Below the pieces are notes generated by a model. The model made no database searches, was not told the DNA's origin, and worked only from the letters and a program-made list of their open reading frames with translations. From Forficula auricularia (Eukaryota; Arthropoda; Insecta; Dermaptera; Forficulidae), in assembly GCA_024734495.1 (NCBI GenBank), contig JALMQS010000089.1:4110118-4174117 (forward strand): a stretch of 64,000 bases of DNA, in the 5' to 3' direction. Positions 43,136-54,780 of this stretch are shown here, in pieces. How positions within the stretch are numbered: the stretch's first letter is position 1; each line of letters opens with the position of its first letter. The translations under genes were made by a program, and so were the position numbers.

Positions 43136-44469
43136 ACCAAATTAGATCTAATTAGAACAAATAATTAGACCTCGTAACTTAAATTGAAAAGTGGTATTTT
43201 TTTCTTCTTTCTCGTAACTTAAATCAAATAAATTAATACAAATTTTTATCTAATTAATTCAACCAAATGAATAAATAAAATAAATATTTATATAATTCAT
43301 TTGATTGAATATAGTAGATTCTACATCAAATGAATATACTTATTTTCTAGTCAGAAATACAAATAAATACATATAAATAAAAAATATTTAAGTTTATATC
43401 ATTTCTTGTCGTAATTACGTATTATTCCATTCAAATACTCAACTATTAAATTTAACTATTCCACTATTGTACTCAAATAACAATATTTTCATAATTTACT
43501 TATTGGCTCTTGGTTTAAATAGCGGAATCTTAACTATTAATATATCTAGAGTTGCTCCAAAAATATGAGCATACTTAAAATATGTATATCATTTATTCAT
43601 ATTGAACAGAGATCGATCTCGCCATAATTAACTTCGCCATCTATTCATATCAAATATAATTTCTTAACTATAAATATATCGTTTTTTCAGAGTATAATTT
43701 AATAAATATAGGATTTTTTATAAATTGAACTCAACTAAAGGGATTTAATATATTTTAAGTTTAATTTGACTTTTGTAACTTTACAATTTTTAAAATCCCC
43801 GGGCCCCCTGTCACAAATCTGAGATACCCCCTTCCCTCTTACTGTGTGACCTAATTTATAGACGGCCCCTTAAATTAAAAATTAAAAACTAAAAATTAAA
43901 ATAAAGTAAATATATTTACATACATACATATTAGTTAGTATGTTAAAATAAAAATAAAAAATAAAATGTAAATTTATTTATGATTTGAGTTTTGCTTCTT
44001 CTAATAATAATTAATAGACTTTTCAAGGTGTATAATATGTATTATCTCTGTCTGGTGAGTGAGTATAGAGGGGGAAGGAGGGTCTGTATCTTATCTGTCT
44101 GTTATTTGTCCAATTAAAAGAGCGCCGATCCAGAAAGGAATTAAATATGAATGGCTATTTAAAATGGAAATGGCGTTAATCTTGATCTGAATGGAAACGA
44201 GCAGCCGAGAAGATGACAATGGTAGGCAGGGCGCGCCTTCCTCCGCAGTCAGCCCTTGAGCCCTTCTTCCGGTCTGTCTCTTCATTCGACTCTCGATCTG
44301 TCCATTAGACCAGATTTGCAGACATTAACAAACAATACAAACAAATACAAAGTAAATTGCATTATTTATTCCTCTTTGCATTCGATTAGCGACGGATTCG
44401 TACAAAATCCCACCTTCACTGCTCCCACACCTACCTACTTATTTTAAACTCTTATTATACTCCTTCAGT
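43136..44469. other. AT-rich then less repetitive DNA
   Basis: No gene. 43180-44000 is AT-rich; 44040-44460 has normal complexity with a GC-richer stretch (44200-44290) and could be host sequence. Confidence 0.4.
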
Positions 44470-44696
44470 GTTACAAACAAAGCTGGGCAGAACATCGTTA
44501 ATCCGTTAATCGTTAATTAACGAAGTTAACATATTGCTTAATGATTTAACTTTTAAGTTAATCTAAAAAAATATTATACTTAATCTAACTAAACTATACT
44601 TGTTTTATTTACCTGTGCACCAAAGCCAAGCCTCTTCTCTTATCTTTAATATACATATAGGTAATGCCGAGGGGTGATCCGCGATTGGAAGTAGGC

Positions 44697-45762
44697 GTAC
44701 ACCTCTTTGGAAGTATTTTGGAAGTACTTGGAAATATTTGAAAGTGCCTGGAAACATTTGGAAGTACTTGGGAATATTTGGAAGTATTTGGGAATATTTG
44801 GAAGTACTTGGGAATATTTTTAAATATTTGGGAATATTTGAAAGTATTTGGGAATATTTAGAAGTATTTGGGAATATTTGGAAGTATTTGGGAATATTTG
44901 TAGAAATATTTGGAAGTACTTGGAAATATTTGGAAGTACGTGGAAATATTTGGAATTAGTTGGAAATATTTGGAACTACTTGAAAATATTTGGAAGTACT
45001 TGGGAATATTTGGAAGTAATTGGAAATATTTGTAAGTATTTTGGAATATTTGGAAGTTCTTGGAAATATTTGGAAGTATTTGGGAATATTTGGAAGTACT
45101 TGGGAATATTTGGAAGTATTTGGGAATATTTGGAAGTACTTGGGAATATTTTGAAGTACTTGGAAACATTTGGAAGTACTTGGGAATATTTTGAAATATT
45201 TGAAAGTATTTGGGAATATTTGGAAGTATTTGGGAATATTTGGAAGTACTTGGGAATATTTGGGAATATTTGGAAGTTCTTGGAAATATTTGGAAGTATT
45301 TGGGAATATTTGGAAGTACTTGGGAATATTTTGAAGTATTTGGGAATATTTGGAAGTACTTTGAAATATTTGAAAGTGCTTGGAAATATTTGGAAGTATT
45401 TGGGAATATTTGGAAGTACTTGGGAATATTTGGAAATATTTGGAAGTACTTGGAAATATTTGGAAGTAGGTACGTGGAAATATTTGGAAGTACTTGGAAA
45501 TATTTGGAATTACTTGAAGATATTTGGAAGAACTTGGGAATATTTGGAAGTACTTGGGAATATTTGGAAGTACTTGGGAATATTTGAAAGTGCTTGGAAT
45601 CATTTGGAAGTACTTGGGAATATTTGGAAGTATTTGGGAATATTTGGAAGTACTTGGAAATATTTGGAATTACTTGGAAATATTAGGAATTACTTGGGAA
45701 TATTTGGAATTACTTGGGAATATTTGTAATTGCTTGGAAATATTTGGAAGTTCAAGTGGAAG
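44697..45762. repeat. minisatellite, ~20-bp unit, about 53 copies
   Basis: Unit approximately GGAAGTACTTGGGAATATTT with variants. The unit is not a multiple of three, so each frame cycles every 60 bp, giving a 20-residue peptide period (such as WKYLGIFGS). Because the unit contains almost no stop in any register, several long frames exist on both strands (the longest 293 and 215 codons). They are by-products of the repeat: no start context, no flanking exon, and simultaneous openness of opposite frames. Confidence 0.93.
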
Positions 45763-45776
45763 TAAGTGTGCAGTAC

Positions 45777-46485
45777 AGTGACTCTATATAGAGACAGTAG
45801 CGACACGTAGGCCCATCCGCCATTTTGAGTCGTATTTTCAACTAAATATTATTAGGCAATTTAAGATAATATTATTATTAATACCTTTTTATTTTGAATT
45901 AAATAATATTTAATATGTGTAAAGAATGTGTTTAAATATTAATTTTTTTAAATTTCCTAACATTTTTCAATTTAAAAAATTGGTTAAGTCATTTTCAAGA
46001 TATTTAGAAAAAACTAAAAAAGTACTGAAATAAAGTACTAATGTTTGTGGACCGATATGTACCAAAAACTAATCAGCGCTTCATTTTGTTAAAAGAATGC
46101 TAGGTTTTTAATTTCATTTCAATCGGCGCAACGGTGTGGAAAAAATCGTGGGCCAAAAAAACGATAACATCCATCCATCCATCCATACATCCATCCATCC
46201 ATCCGCACGCACTAAATGAAAAAATCGCACTTTTTGGCCTCTCGATGAGACCCCTTGTAATTTTTGGCAAAACCGTCACGTGCTAAAATTCAACCTAATT
46301 GAATACTACAATTTGTGACTTTAATTGAGTCCATGGGTTCCGTAGTTTTTACCTGAGGACCCTTTGAAGCCACGCTTGCCCCGAGATCGATTACAATACT
46401 TTACCCATGCTTTGCATTGGATAAAGTAAAAACGACTAGAAATGGCGGATGACCCTATTGTCGACACTCTCCCTATAGAGTCACT
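45777..46485. mobile_element. AGTGACTCTATA-terminus element nested in the minisatellite element
   Basis: A 709-bp unit with TIRs AGTGACTCTATA, extended at lower identity by GACA..CATCCGCCATTT. Flanking AAGTGTGCAG/AAGTGTACAG could be a 10-bp imperfect duplication. The interior (from about 45950) is shared with 51520-52046. (CCAT)n at 46167-46204. Confidence 0.7.
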
Positions 46486-46640
46486 CAAGTGTACAGCATA
46501 TTAGGTCACGGTTCACTCCTCGGGTAATGCTTAAACAGCAGTACAACTTTTAGGTAGATAACTTTTAACGGATAACTTTAACCTGCGTTAAATTTTTGAA
46601 AAGTTAACTCTTTAACGATTATCAAAGTTAACTTTTGTGA

Positions 46641-46690
46641 CTGATGATAGAGGTCAAACCTTCGAAACTATATCTTCAAACAAATAATTT
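46641..46690 (+). ncRNA. degenerate PLE hammerhead fragment
   Basis: CTGATGA, TAGAGGTC-AAA-CCTTC, GAAAC, TATATCTTC. Stem II is broken and the cleavage triplet GTC is lost. A fossil. Confidence 0.5.
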
Positions 46691-46699
46691 TAACAGTTA

Positions 46700-47365
46700 T
46701 AAAGGAAACCAGGCAAGGTATTTATGAAATTTAAACGGGACCAATCGGGAAGTAGACTGAACCTAGAGACAAGACGAGACGAGATTTGAGGAAATATCGT
46801 CTCGGTCTCGTGAATTGTCAAAAAAGACAGTATCGTCTCGGTCTCGGTCTCGTCTCGTCAGTGCTAGTCTCGTTTGGTCTCGTTTGGTCTCTTTTGGTCT
46901 CGCCAAGTATCGTTACATTCTTATTTTTTTATAGTATAGTAAAAATATAAAAAATTAAATAACTGAAATTAAATTTTTCCCTTACTAAGAAATATTTCAC
47001 ACGATATTTATTATTGAACTAATTAAAAAGTAAGGTAAAACGATATTTATTTAAATTATATTAGGTATTTTAATTTATTCAATACAATATTTTATTTAAC
47101 CACACAAAAAATGATTACGATACCACGAAACCACGAGACTAGACACGAGACTCTAGAGGTATCGTCACGGTATCGTCTCGTTTTCGTTAAGGCGGTATCA
47201 TCTCGGTCTCGTCTCGTAGAAACTCGTGCGAAGCCCTAACTGAACCCAATGAAAAAAATCTTCAAAGTAGGTTAACAATTGGAGAAGAAATCGAATAATA
47301 TGGATACAAAAAAAAAAAAAATTCAGTTGAATTGATAACCTCCTCCTTTTTTGAAGTAGGTTAAA
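46700..47365. mobile_element. ACCGACTTC-family fragment split by a hAT-like MITE
   Basis: 'gaccaatcgggaagtagactgaacc' on the left (as two pieces of family sequence) resumes after the insertion as 'actgaacccaatgaaaaa' and ends 'cctccttttttgaagtagg'. A clear relative-age marker: this family predates the MITE. Confidence 0.7.
46764..47238. mobile_element. hAT-like MITE with GTCTCG repeats
   Basis: A 475-bp insertion between perfect 8-bp duplications ACTGAACC (46756-46763 and 47239-47246). The ends start TAGAGACAAGACGAG and, inverted, TAGGGCTTCGCACGAG. Both flanks are dense in GAGAC/GTCTC repeats around an AT-rich middle. No coding frame. Confidence 0.88.
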
Positions 47366-47790
47366 AACAGTTGGTTGTTAAGAGAATAATAATAAGATGT
47401 GAATTTAATTATTATTATTATTTTTTTGTTAATTCTGAGTATTCATTACTTAAATGTAGAAATGATATCAGGATGGGTGTCATATCCTAGTCAGCTTATC
47501 ACTCACTCTGTTATAATTAACTTAATTAATCCAGTTTTTCTCTCGCCAAGGGATTTCCTATATTTCGCCTCTGTGAGGAGAAGGGGTGGAGGGGGGGGCT
47601 AATACCTCACGGACAGGGGCGGGGGTGGGCTCTTCAGAGTAGATAATCTGGCTTTTGTTCATCTGTAAAGAAACTTTTGCCGAATTACAGCTGCAAATTC
47701 TTTTCTCTTTTGAAAAGAAGAAAGAGAGAGGTTTGAGGGATAGAAAAAAATGTAATAATAAAATCATCCCCTACTAATCCAAGGAGTCAC
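47366..47790. other. less repetitive DNA, no gene recognised
   Basis: Normal-complexity sequence with G-runs near 47584-47600; short frames only. Confidence 0.4.
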
Positions 47791-47849
47791 GTGGTGTGTT
47801 TATATGGATGAAATTATAATGTCAAAACCAAAATATGTAATTAGTAATG

Positions 47850-48330
47850 GAGATAAAACCAAGAAAACTTTTCATAAGGAGAATTTTTGAGTACGGATTT
47901 GACCCAACTAGATGCGTAATAGTACCGTCTATGATAGTTGTACAAGGAATGGCCAGTCTGGCTGGTCTAAGCAGGTGGACCAGGTACTGCGCATGGTGTG
48001 AGTGCGGTAAAAAATACATATGTGTTAAAAAATATTTTTGACCCACAATGAAATTATAAAAATTATAATTTATAGTCAATTATAAACATAATATATTCAC
48101 TCCAGATCATTTGAGTGGTGGGACGTGGAACCAGAGCCACCCAGAGTGTATTTTTACAACATGCAAAAAATAGCATCTATTTTTTACCGCACTCCCACCA
48201 TGCGCAGTACCTGGTCCACCAGCTTAGACTAGCCAGACTGGCCATTCCTTGTACACCTATCATAGACGGTACTATTACGCATTATTTCTAGTTGGGTCAA
48301 ATCCGTACTCAAAAATGTGTCACCAGCTCT
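47850..48330. repeat. inverted repeat with ~130-bp arms
   Basis: Arms 47888-48018 and 48180-48318 are close inverses ('gagtacggatttgacccaac', 'gccagtctggct', 'gtactgcgcatgg'), with a loop of about 160 bp. The 64-codon frame in the left arm is not supported as a gene. Confidence 0.75.
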
Positions 48331-48344
48331 TGGACTATTAAGGT

Positions 48345-48375
48345 TGTCCAGTGCTTGATGCAAATAAACAATAAA
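48345..48375 (+). mobile_element. short PLE tail fragment
   Basis: 'gtccagtgcttgatgcaaataaac' matches the conserved PLE tail segment with one change; no termini. Confidence 0.5.
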
Positions 48376-48410
48376 ATATAGTTATAATATAATTTTTATG
48401 GTACTTTACC

Positions 48411-48892
48411 ATACAGGATATGGTCAAGTATTGTAATCTTGCATGAAAAAGTGTTTTTTTTTGCTTCTTTTTTTCGAAATATCTCAAAAACGGCTGAAAC
48501 TATTTTGATTAAAAAAAATTGAGCGAACCCATGACATTTCGATTCGACATAAAAACTCTAATAAGTAAATATCGAAAAAATTATATTTTTCGATATAATA
48601 ATTGTTTTGTCAAAATGTCTGTTAGTCTGTTAGTTATTCTGTTAGTCTGTGCGTTATCAAATTTTTGTGGACGAGCTAGCTCAAAAACTAGTGGGCATAT
48701 CAAAACCAAATTTCACACGTAGTTTTGGTGCATATCGACCCAAAATTAACGGGGTTGGAGGGGGGTTAAAAATTAAAAATCTAGGCCATTTGAGCAAACT
48801 CAGCCAAATTTTGTATACATATCCGTGGGTCTCCAGAAGTCTAAAAATGCAAAAACTAATCGCCCAAAATGAGGGAGGAGTGTCCCAGTTTT
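48411..48892. mobile_element. TTTACCATACA-family element, 3' truncated
   Basis: Begins ACTTTACCATACAGG, carries all left landmarks and is cut at about 48892 by the Helentron-like copy. Confidence 0.68.
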
Positions 48893-49695
48893 TGCATTTC
48901 TAGCTTTCTAGTGGTCCACATATATTATGTGTACATTTGTTTACTCGTACACCAATTTGCCCACATTCTGTACATATTGATAAACATTATAAAAAATAAA
49001 TAGGAAAAAATAATAATAAAAATAATCGTATAGGATCTGAAATAAAAACATAAAATTAAATAAGATTTGTTTCCAAGTTATATAAAATAAAAAAAGCCAC
49101 ATGAACCACTTTGTTATGTAAACACACCTGTTTTGCTATGATTTAAAAACAAACAAATTTTTTTTTTTTTATAAATTTTATTAAACCAATTATTTTACAT
49201 TGAATTAATGTATACATTGTATTTTAGCTTCGACTCCGGAGATTATTTCTCCACCATCGAGTGTCCTATGATCATCTTTAGTCCTTGTTTTTAGTAAGAG
49301 GAAAAATCTAATTAAAGAAAAAAAACCTCTTTTCCGATAATTATTCCAATAACATATTGCGGAAATTAATCCATCCAATTAATCCTCCTTCCCACCGTTC
49401 AACAAAAAATTCCTAATTTTAATATAATATATTAATATTTGCTATAATCTATTTGTGGGTTTTAAAAATTAAAAAAACAATTAAAAATAAAACATAATTG
49501 AAAAATGTAAACAAATTTTATTGAGATTTTCATCTATCAATAATTACTTTAGGTCCAGACCTAGCCAGATCACTTTGTCATCCTCAAAACTTGTTAATAG
49601 AATTTGTTTCATCAAAATCGGTAAAGTCGTTTTCAAAATAGAACAATGATACAATATATATATATATATATAAACAATTTTTGCTCGTTTAATAA
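48893..49695 (-). mobile_element. Helentron-like element, hairpin end missing
   Basis: Minus orientation: 'tgcatttctagctttctagt' near the hairpin side through to 'tttttgctcgtttaataaga' at the other terminus. Compared with 58096-58967 it lacks the CACCGAGC/GCTCGGT hairpin and the C-rich tract. Confidence 0.6.
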
Positions 49696-50155
49696 GAGTA
49701 GATAGGTTCATTTTATATTAAATTTCATTTTTCTTGTCTATTTTTTTTTATTTAATTTGAAAATCTTATAATTTTAATTTATTAAGAACCCCCTTCATCC
49801 CCCTTAATTTTGATTTCGATTTTAACCAAAATCTAATCAGGTCTTAATCTCAATGCACCAAAATTTCAAGTGAAATTTTGTTTTGATATTCTCCACCAAT
49901 TTTTGAGCTAGAGCGTATATACAAAATTTGGTAACGAACTAACAGACATTTTATCAAAATAATTAATACCTCGTAAAATATATAATTTCTTCGATGTTCA
50001 TTTATTAGGGCTTTTTTGTAGACCAAAACACCATGGATTCAGTGAATTTGTTTCATCAAAATACTTTCAGTTGTTTTTAAGATATTTAGAAAAAAACTAA
50101 GAAAAAAACTTTCTTTATTCACGATTACCATACTTGACCCTTTATGGTAAAGTCA
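49696..50155. mobile_element. TTTACCATACA-family fragment
   Basis: The inverse family ending TTTATGGTAAAGT at about 50153; left end missing. Confidence 0.65.
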
Positions 50156-50169
50156 AAATAAAATAAACT

Positions 50170-51340
50170 GCAACGGATCGTTGCTAAACTTTATCCAAAT
50201 TCATTTGAAATATTAATATGTTTGTTCCTTTATTATTAATCAGATATCACTTGCAATTTGTAGTTCATATTGACATTAATTCAAAAATAATTCTCATTTA
50301 ATAGTTGAGGAATAACCATTCTACATTTGATTTTTGACATTTCGGTTATTATTGTAACCATTGCTGAAGACATGGAGGAATCGACTTAAAATCAAAAATA
50401 GCCATCGATTCTCATCTAATACTTGAGGAATAACAATTCTACATTAGGTTTTTGACGTTTCGATTATTATTGGTAACCATTGCTGAAGACATGGAGGAAT
50501 CGTCTTAAAATCAAAAATAACGATCGATTCTTATCTAATACTAGAGGAATAACCTTATTGCATTCCATTTTTGATGTTTTGACTATTAATGGCAACCTCT
50601 ACTGAAAACGTGGAAGAATAGACTTAAAATCAAAAAGACTAAATTCTTTTTTGGTAAACAACTCAAGCTTGAGTTGTTTACCAAAAAAGAATTTAGTCTT
50701 TTTGATTTTAAGTCTATTCTTCCACGTTTTCAGTAGAGGTTGCCATTAATAGTCAAAACATCAAAAATGGAATGCAATAAGGTTATTCCTCTAGTATTAG
50801 ATAAGAATCGATCGTTATTTTTGATTTTAAGACGATTCCTCCATGTCTTCAGCAATGGTTACCAATAATAATCGAAACGTCAAAAACCTAATGTAGAATT
50901 GTTATTCCTCAAGTATTAGATGAGAATCGATGGCTATTTTTGATTTTAAGTCGATTCCTCCATGTCCTCAGCAATGGTTACCAATAAAAACCGAAACGTC
51001 AAAAATCCAATATAGAATGGTTATTCCTCAAGTACTAGATGAGAATCAATCGCTATTTTTGGTTTAAAGTCGATACCTCTATGTCTACAGCAATGGTTAC
51101 CAATAAAAACGGAAACGTCAAAAATCCAATATAGAATGGTTATTCCTCAAGTACTAGATGAGAATCAATCGCTATTTTTGGTTTAAAGTCGATTCCTCTA
51201 TGTCTTCAGCAATGGTTACCAATAAAAACCGAAACGTCAAAAATCCAATATAGAATGGTTATTCCTCAAGTATTTGATGAGAATCAATCGCTATTTTTGG
51301 TTTAAAGTCGATTCCTCTATGTCTTCTGCAAAGGTAAGGG
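50170..51340. repeat. 119-bp tandem repeat arranged as a giant palindrome
   Basis: The left arm (about three units, reverse) and right arm (about five units, forward) meet at a spacer-free centre ACTCAAGCTTGAGT (50661-50674). At least about 310 bp per arm (50357-50978) is near-perfect inverse. Each unit carries 'gtcttcagcaatggttacc' and 'cgaaacgtcaaaaa'. The outer left end 'aacggatcgttgctaaactt' matches the family end at 6.87 and 56.44 kb. Confidence 0.85.
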
Positions 51341-52046
51341 ATAAGAAAACAACGCAGTTGCTATGGTTACTTATAAAATTTCCTCCCAAATTTTTAGCAT
51401 TTCACAGAGAGAAGCCTATCCATTCTTATTTAAGCAAGGCTAAATGAGCTATATTAAAAGGTTCAAATGAATAAATTTTAAAGAATTTAAAAAATTAAAA
51501 AAGTACTCTCTTACTCTAGAGTAAAGTACTTTAAAATATAATTTTACTAAAAACTTTATTTATCCTTTTTTGTGGTCCCCAAGGTACTTAATTAGGATAT
51601 TAAATTTCATCAAAATTGGTTAAGTCATTTTCAAGATATTTAGAAAAAACTAAAAAAGTACTGAAATAAAGTACTAATGTTTGTGGGTCGATATGTACCA
51701 AAAACTAATCAGCGCTTCATTTTGTTCAAAGAATGCTAGGTTTTCAATTTCATTTCAATCGGTGCAACGGTGTGGAAAAAATCGTGGGCCAAAAAAGCGA
51801 TAACATCCATACATCCATACGCACGCACTAAATGAAAAAATCGCCCTTTTTGGCCTCTCGACGAGACCCCATGTAATTTTTGGCAAAACCGTCACGTGCT
51901 AAAATTCAACCTAATTGAATACTACAATTTGTGACTTTAATTGAGTCCATGGGTTCCGTAGTCTTTACCTGAGGACCCTTTGAAGCCACGCTTGCCCCGA
52001 GAGCGATTGCAATACTTTACCCATGCTTTGCATTGGATAAAGTAAA
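51341..52046 (+). repeat. repeat shared with 45950-46430
   Basis: From 51600 on, nearly identical to the interior of the AGTGACTCTATA element ('gtactgaaataaagtactaa', 'aacggtgtggaaaaaatcgt', 'catgctttgcattggataaa'). Here it lacks that element's TIRs, so the two are differently bounded. The start at 51341 interrupts the 119-bp repeat. Confidence 0.65.
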
Positions 52047-52089
52047 AATAAAAATAAAAAAATACATTTTGAATAGTTTTTAATAGTGA

Positions 52090-52605
52090 AAGCGTACTTA
52101 GCTTGAAAAAGTTTTCACTTTTTCATCAAATTATTTAAATTATTATAAAATGCTTGAATGTAAATTACACGAGTATACCGAGTAATATTTTCCACTTTAG
52201 AGGTCCAGGGGGTTGAAGCCCTTTGTCTATAAACCTCGTGTCTTGCTATTTATTATAAAAAGATAGAAAATTCCCAATTGAGTGTTCCTTGATTGATTAT
52301 ATTAATCGAAATGTTTCTGCGAATTTTCCGAGCGCGTTATCAGCCAAAGGGATTTTATTCTCGCTTTTTCATTCATTCGGCCTTTGCAATCACAACAGCC
52401 AACACTCACCTTATTTATTCAACGTTTATAAACTCCGATTTAATTAATATTATTAATATTAAATATTCAAAATATTCTATTGTGTATGCAGATGTGTTAG
52501 TGCAATCTTCTACTCTGCTTGGCTTCTAGATCTACACTATATGACGTTTCTTACTTCTTCTTCAGGAACAATACAGCGTAGTTGTCTCTCCTTCCAGACG
52601 GTATG
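52090..52605 (+). repeat. second copy of the segment at 7780-8275
   Basis: Same order of features: 'gagtgttccttgattgatta', the small open frame from ATG 52311, TTCTTCTTCAG, a 35-bp putative exon and CAGACG/GTATGT. Confidence 0.6.
52311..52529 (+). CDS. small hypothetical ORF, second copy
   Basis: A paralogue of the frame at 7984 (MFLRIFRARYQPKG). The frame is longer here because an early stop is displaced by an indel. No domain, and I do not recognise it. The frame is also open upstream to an ATG at 52293; I prefer 52311 because it is the ATG shared by both copies. Low confidence that it is a gene. Confidence 0.2.
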   Translation: MFLRIFRARYQPKGFYSRFFIHSAFAITTANTHLIYSTFINSDLINIINIKYSKYSIVYADVLVQSSTLLGF

Positions 52606-52735
52606 TACATAATTCTACATATATTCAACCGCTTTATATGTTTATCTAAACGTTAAATAAATACAAATATTTTATAAAAAAAAACAATCTAGAATACGTT
52701 TATTTGAAATCCAAATTTTTCGAGAGAAATTCTCC

Positions 52736-52981
52736 AATTAATAAAGAGAAACAAAGAGGTTAGTCCTCTGCTTGATGTAAATAAACATACACACATAGAT
52801 ATCGAAATTATATATCTGTATATAATACAGTAAAATAATTTAAATAATATATATACAGATATATAATTTCGATATATATGTGTGTGTATGTTTATTTACA
52901 TCAAGCAGAGGACAACCTCTTTGTTTCTCTTTGTGAATCAACAACTCTGCTACTCTCGGCAAAAACAAAAACTTTTCAATT
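52736..52981. mobile_element. PLE cassette, inverted then direct tail
   Basis: An inverted tail ('taaagagaaacaaagagg' to about 52825) followed by a direct tail ending 'aaaacaaaaacttttcaatt'. Sequence variants (tttacatc for tttgcatc; 'aatttcgatat') mark a slightly diverged subfamily. The hammerhead region is not included. Confidence 0.8.
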
Positions 52982-53050
52982 AAGTGTTCTGGGTTGTTTT
53001 TTTATAAAAGATTTTTATTTTTTTATTTTTTAATATTATAATAATAATAG

Positions 53051-53833
53051 TACCTGGGCCCACCGAGCGATGCACGGTAACCAAATTAATAAAAATACAA
53101 ATATATATAGTACTCGCCCCCTGGACCCCCCCCCCCGAAACCACGCACCACTGCACCCCGCACCGCCCCACCCCACCCCAACCCCATACGCCCACAACTG
53201 CACCCCACACATCCATCTCCACCCTCACCCAGCTTTCTAGTGGTCCACAGATTATGAATATATAGATAAATAGATAAATTCAGTATAATTTTTATTTCTA
53301 ATTAAATAACAATTTATCGAGTTTTTTATTCAATAATTAATTAATAAATAATAAATAATAATTTTATTGAAGGAATTGTTTACATGAAATAATATATATA
53401 TATATATATTGTATTTGAGGCTTCGATTTCGGAGATTCCTTCCACCCACCATGTACTTTATCTTCTAGCTTGTAATAATATTTTTAGTCCGTGTTTTTCA
53501 ATAAGAGGAATTTTAATCAAATAAATTGGAAAATTCTAATATATAACAATATTCGGTATAAAGTGTTCGTGGGTTTCGAAATTAAAAAAACAATTAATAA
53601 ATAACGATAATTGAAAAAATGTAAACAAACATTTCTATTGAGATTTTCATCTATTAATAATTATTTTAATTAAGAGAAGATCAATTAAGATGAAATTTGT
53701 CGAGGTCAAGACCTAGCCAGATTGTTTTCTCATCCTCAAAACTTGTTAATAGAGTTGGTTTCTTCAAAATCGGTAGAGCCGTTTTCAAAATAGAACTAAG
53801 ATACAAATATATTTTTTGCTCGTTTAATAAGAG
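53051..53833 (-). mobile_element. Helentron-like element
   Basis: From the right it begins at 'ttgctcgtttaataagag' (53810-53831) and ends at a mutated hairpin (CACCGAGCGATGCACGGT, about 53064-53081) with a C-rich tract beside it. Non-coding. Confidence 0.65.
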
Positions 53834-53837
53834 TAGA

Positions 53838-54780
53838 GTACCTGGCCACCGAGTGATGCTCGGTAAATTTTTGCTTTAGTTAAAAGCTATATATTAATCG
53901 CCGAACTCACCTCCCCCCTCGCCCCCAGACCTCCACCACTTCACTCCACCTCCTGCACCCCTCTACCCCACATCCACCTCCACGCCACCCCAATTCCGCC
54001 CCCACACCCGAAACCACTTCCCTCGCCCCCCGTAGCCCTCCACCAATGCACCCCCCACACCTCCATCCTCGCCCCCGCCCCCTCACCCAGTTTTTGAAAT
54101 TCAACCCTTGTAGTGGGCCACATATTATGTGTATATTTGTATAGGTATATAAATAAATACCGTACAATATTTTTTTTTAATTAAATAACAATTTTTGAGT
54201 TCATCAATTAATTTTTTTTTTAATTTTATTGAACCAATTATTTTAGATGAATTAATGTATACATTGTATTTGAGCTTCGACTCCGGAGATTGCTTCCCCA
54301 CCATCAACTGTCCTTGATCATCTTTTTAGTCCTTGTTTTTAATAAGAGGAAAAAACTAATTAAATCAAAAAAACCTCTTTTCCAATAATTATTCCAATTC
54401 CATTATCCCAAATTCGTTCCATCAATTAAATTGCCAAATTCTAATATAAAAAAGAAAAAAAAATACGTTTGTAGGATTTAAAACTCAATTTTTAGTCAAT
54501 TAAATTTTTTTTAAATTTTATTGACCCAATTATTTTACATGTATTAATGTATACATTGTATTTGAGCTTCGACTTCGGAGATTGCTTCCCCACCATCGAC
54601 TGTCCTTGATTTTGAACATCTTTTTAGGCCTTGTTTTTAATAAGAGGAAAAACTAATTAAATAAAAAAAAACCTGGTTGTCTCGATAATAATATAAGATT
54701 TGTAATGAACTATTAATTTGTAATGAACTATTAACGGGTTTTATAATTAAAAATAAATAATAAAAGGAAATACAGAATAG
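53838..54780 (-). mobile_element. Helentron-like element with duplicated interior
   Basis: Hairpin CACCGAGTGATGCTCGGT (about 53847-53864), a C-rich tract (53900-54090), 'tatgtgtatatttgtatagg', then two tandem interiors (54215-54480 and 54500-54700). The 5' terminus is not intact. Confidence 0.62.

Larger units (their letters stand above)
44668..46522. mobile_element. TIR element carrying a 20-bp minisatellite
   Basis: Ends CGAGGGGTGATCCGCG and its inverse CGGTTCACTCCTCG. Perfect 8-bp duplications GGTAATGC lie at 44660-44667 and 46523-46530. The interior is the minisatellite (44697-45762) plus a second, later element (45777-46485). Related to 110-273. Non-autonomous, hAT-like by duplication length. 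Confidence 0.85.
44470..46640. mobile_element. TTAACG-rich element, outermost layer of a nest
   Basis: 'ctgggcagaacatcgttaatc' and repeated GTTAA/TTAACG on the left match inverse-like sequence after 46530 ('taactctttaacgattatca'). The minisatellite-bearing element at 44668-46522 sits inside it. The right end is cut by a PLE fragment at about 46635. Superfamily not determined. Confidence 0.5.

Noticed and set aside
44738..45781. Long open frames (up to 293 codons plus, 215 minus) of an aromatic repetitive protein
   Set aside because: They are translations of a 20-bp minisatellite that is nearly stop-free in many registers on both strands; no exon context.
50320..51330. CTGAAGA and CGAAACGT in the 119-bp repeat units
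   Set aside because: The two half-motifs lie on opposite strands within each unit, so they cannot make one hammerhead core.
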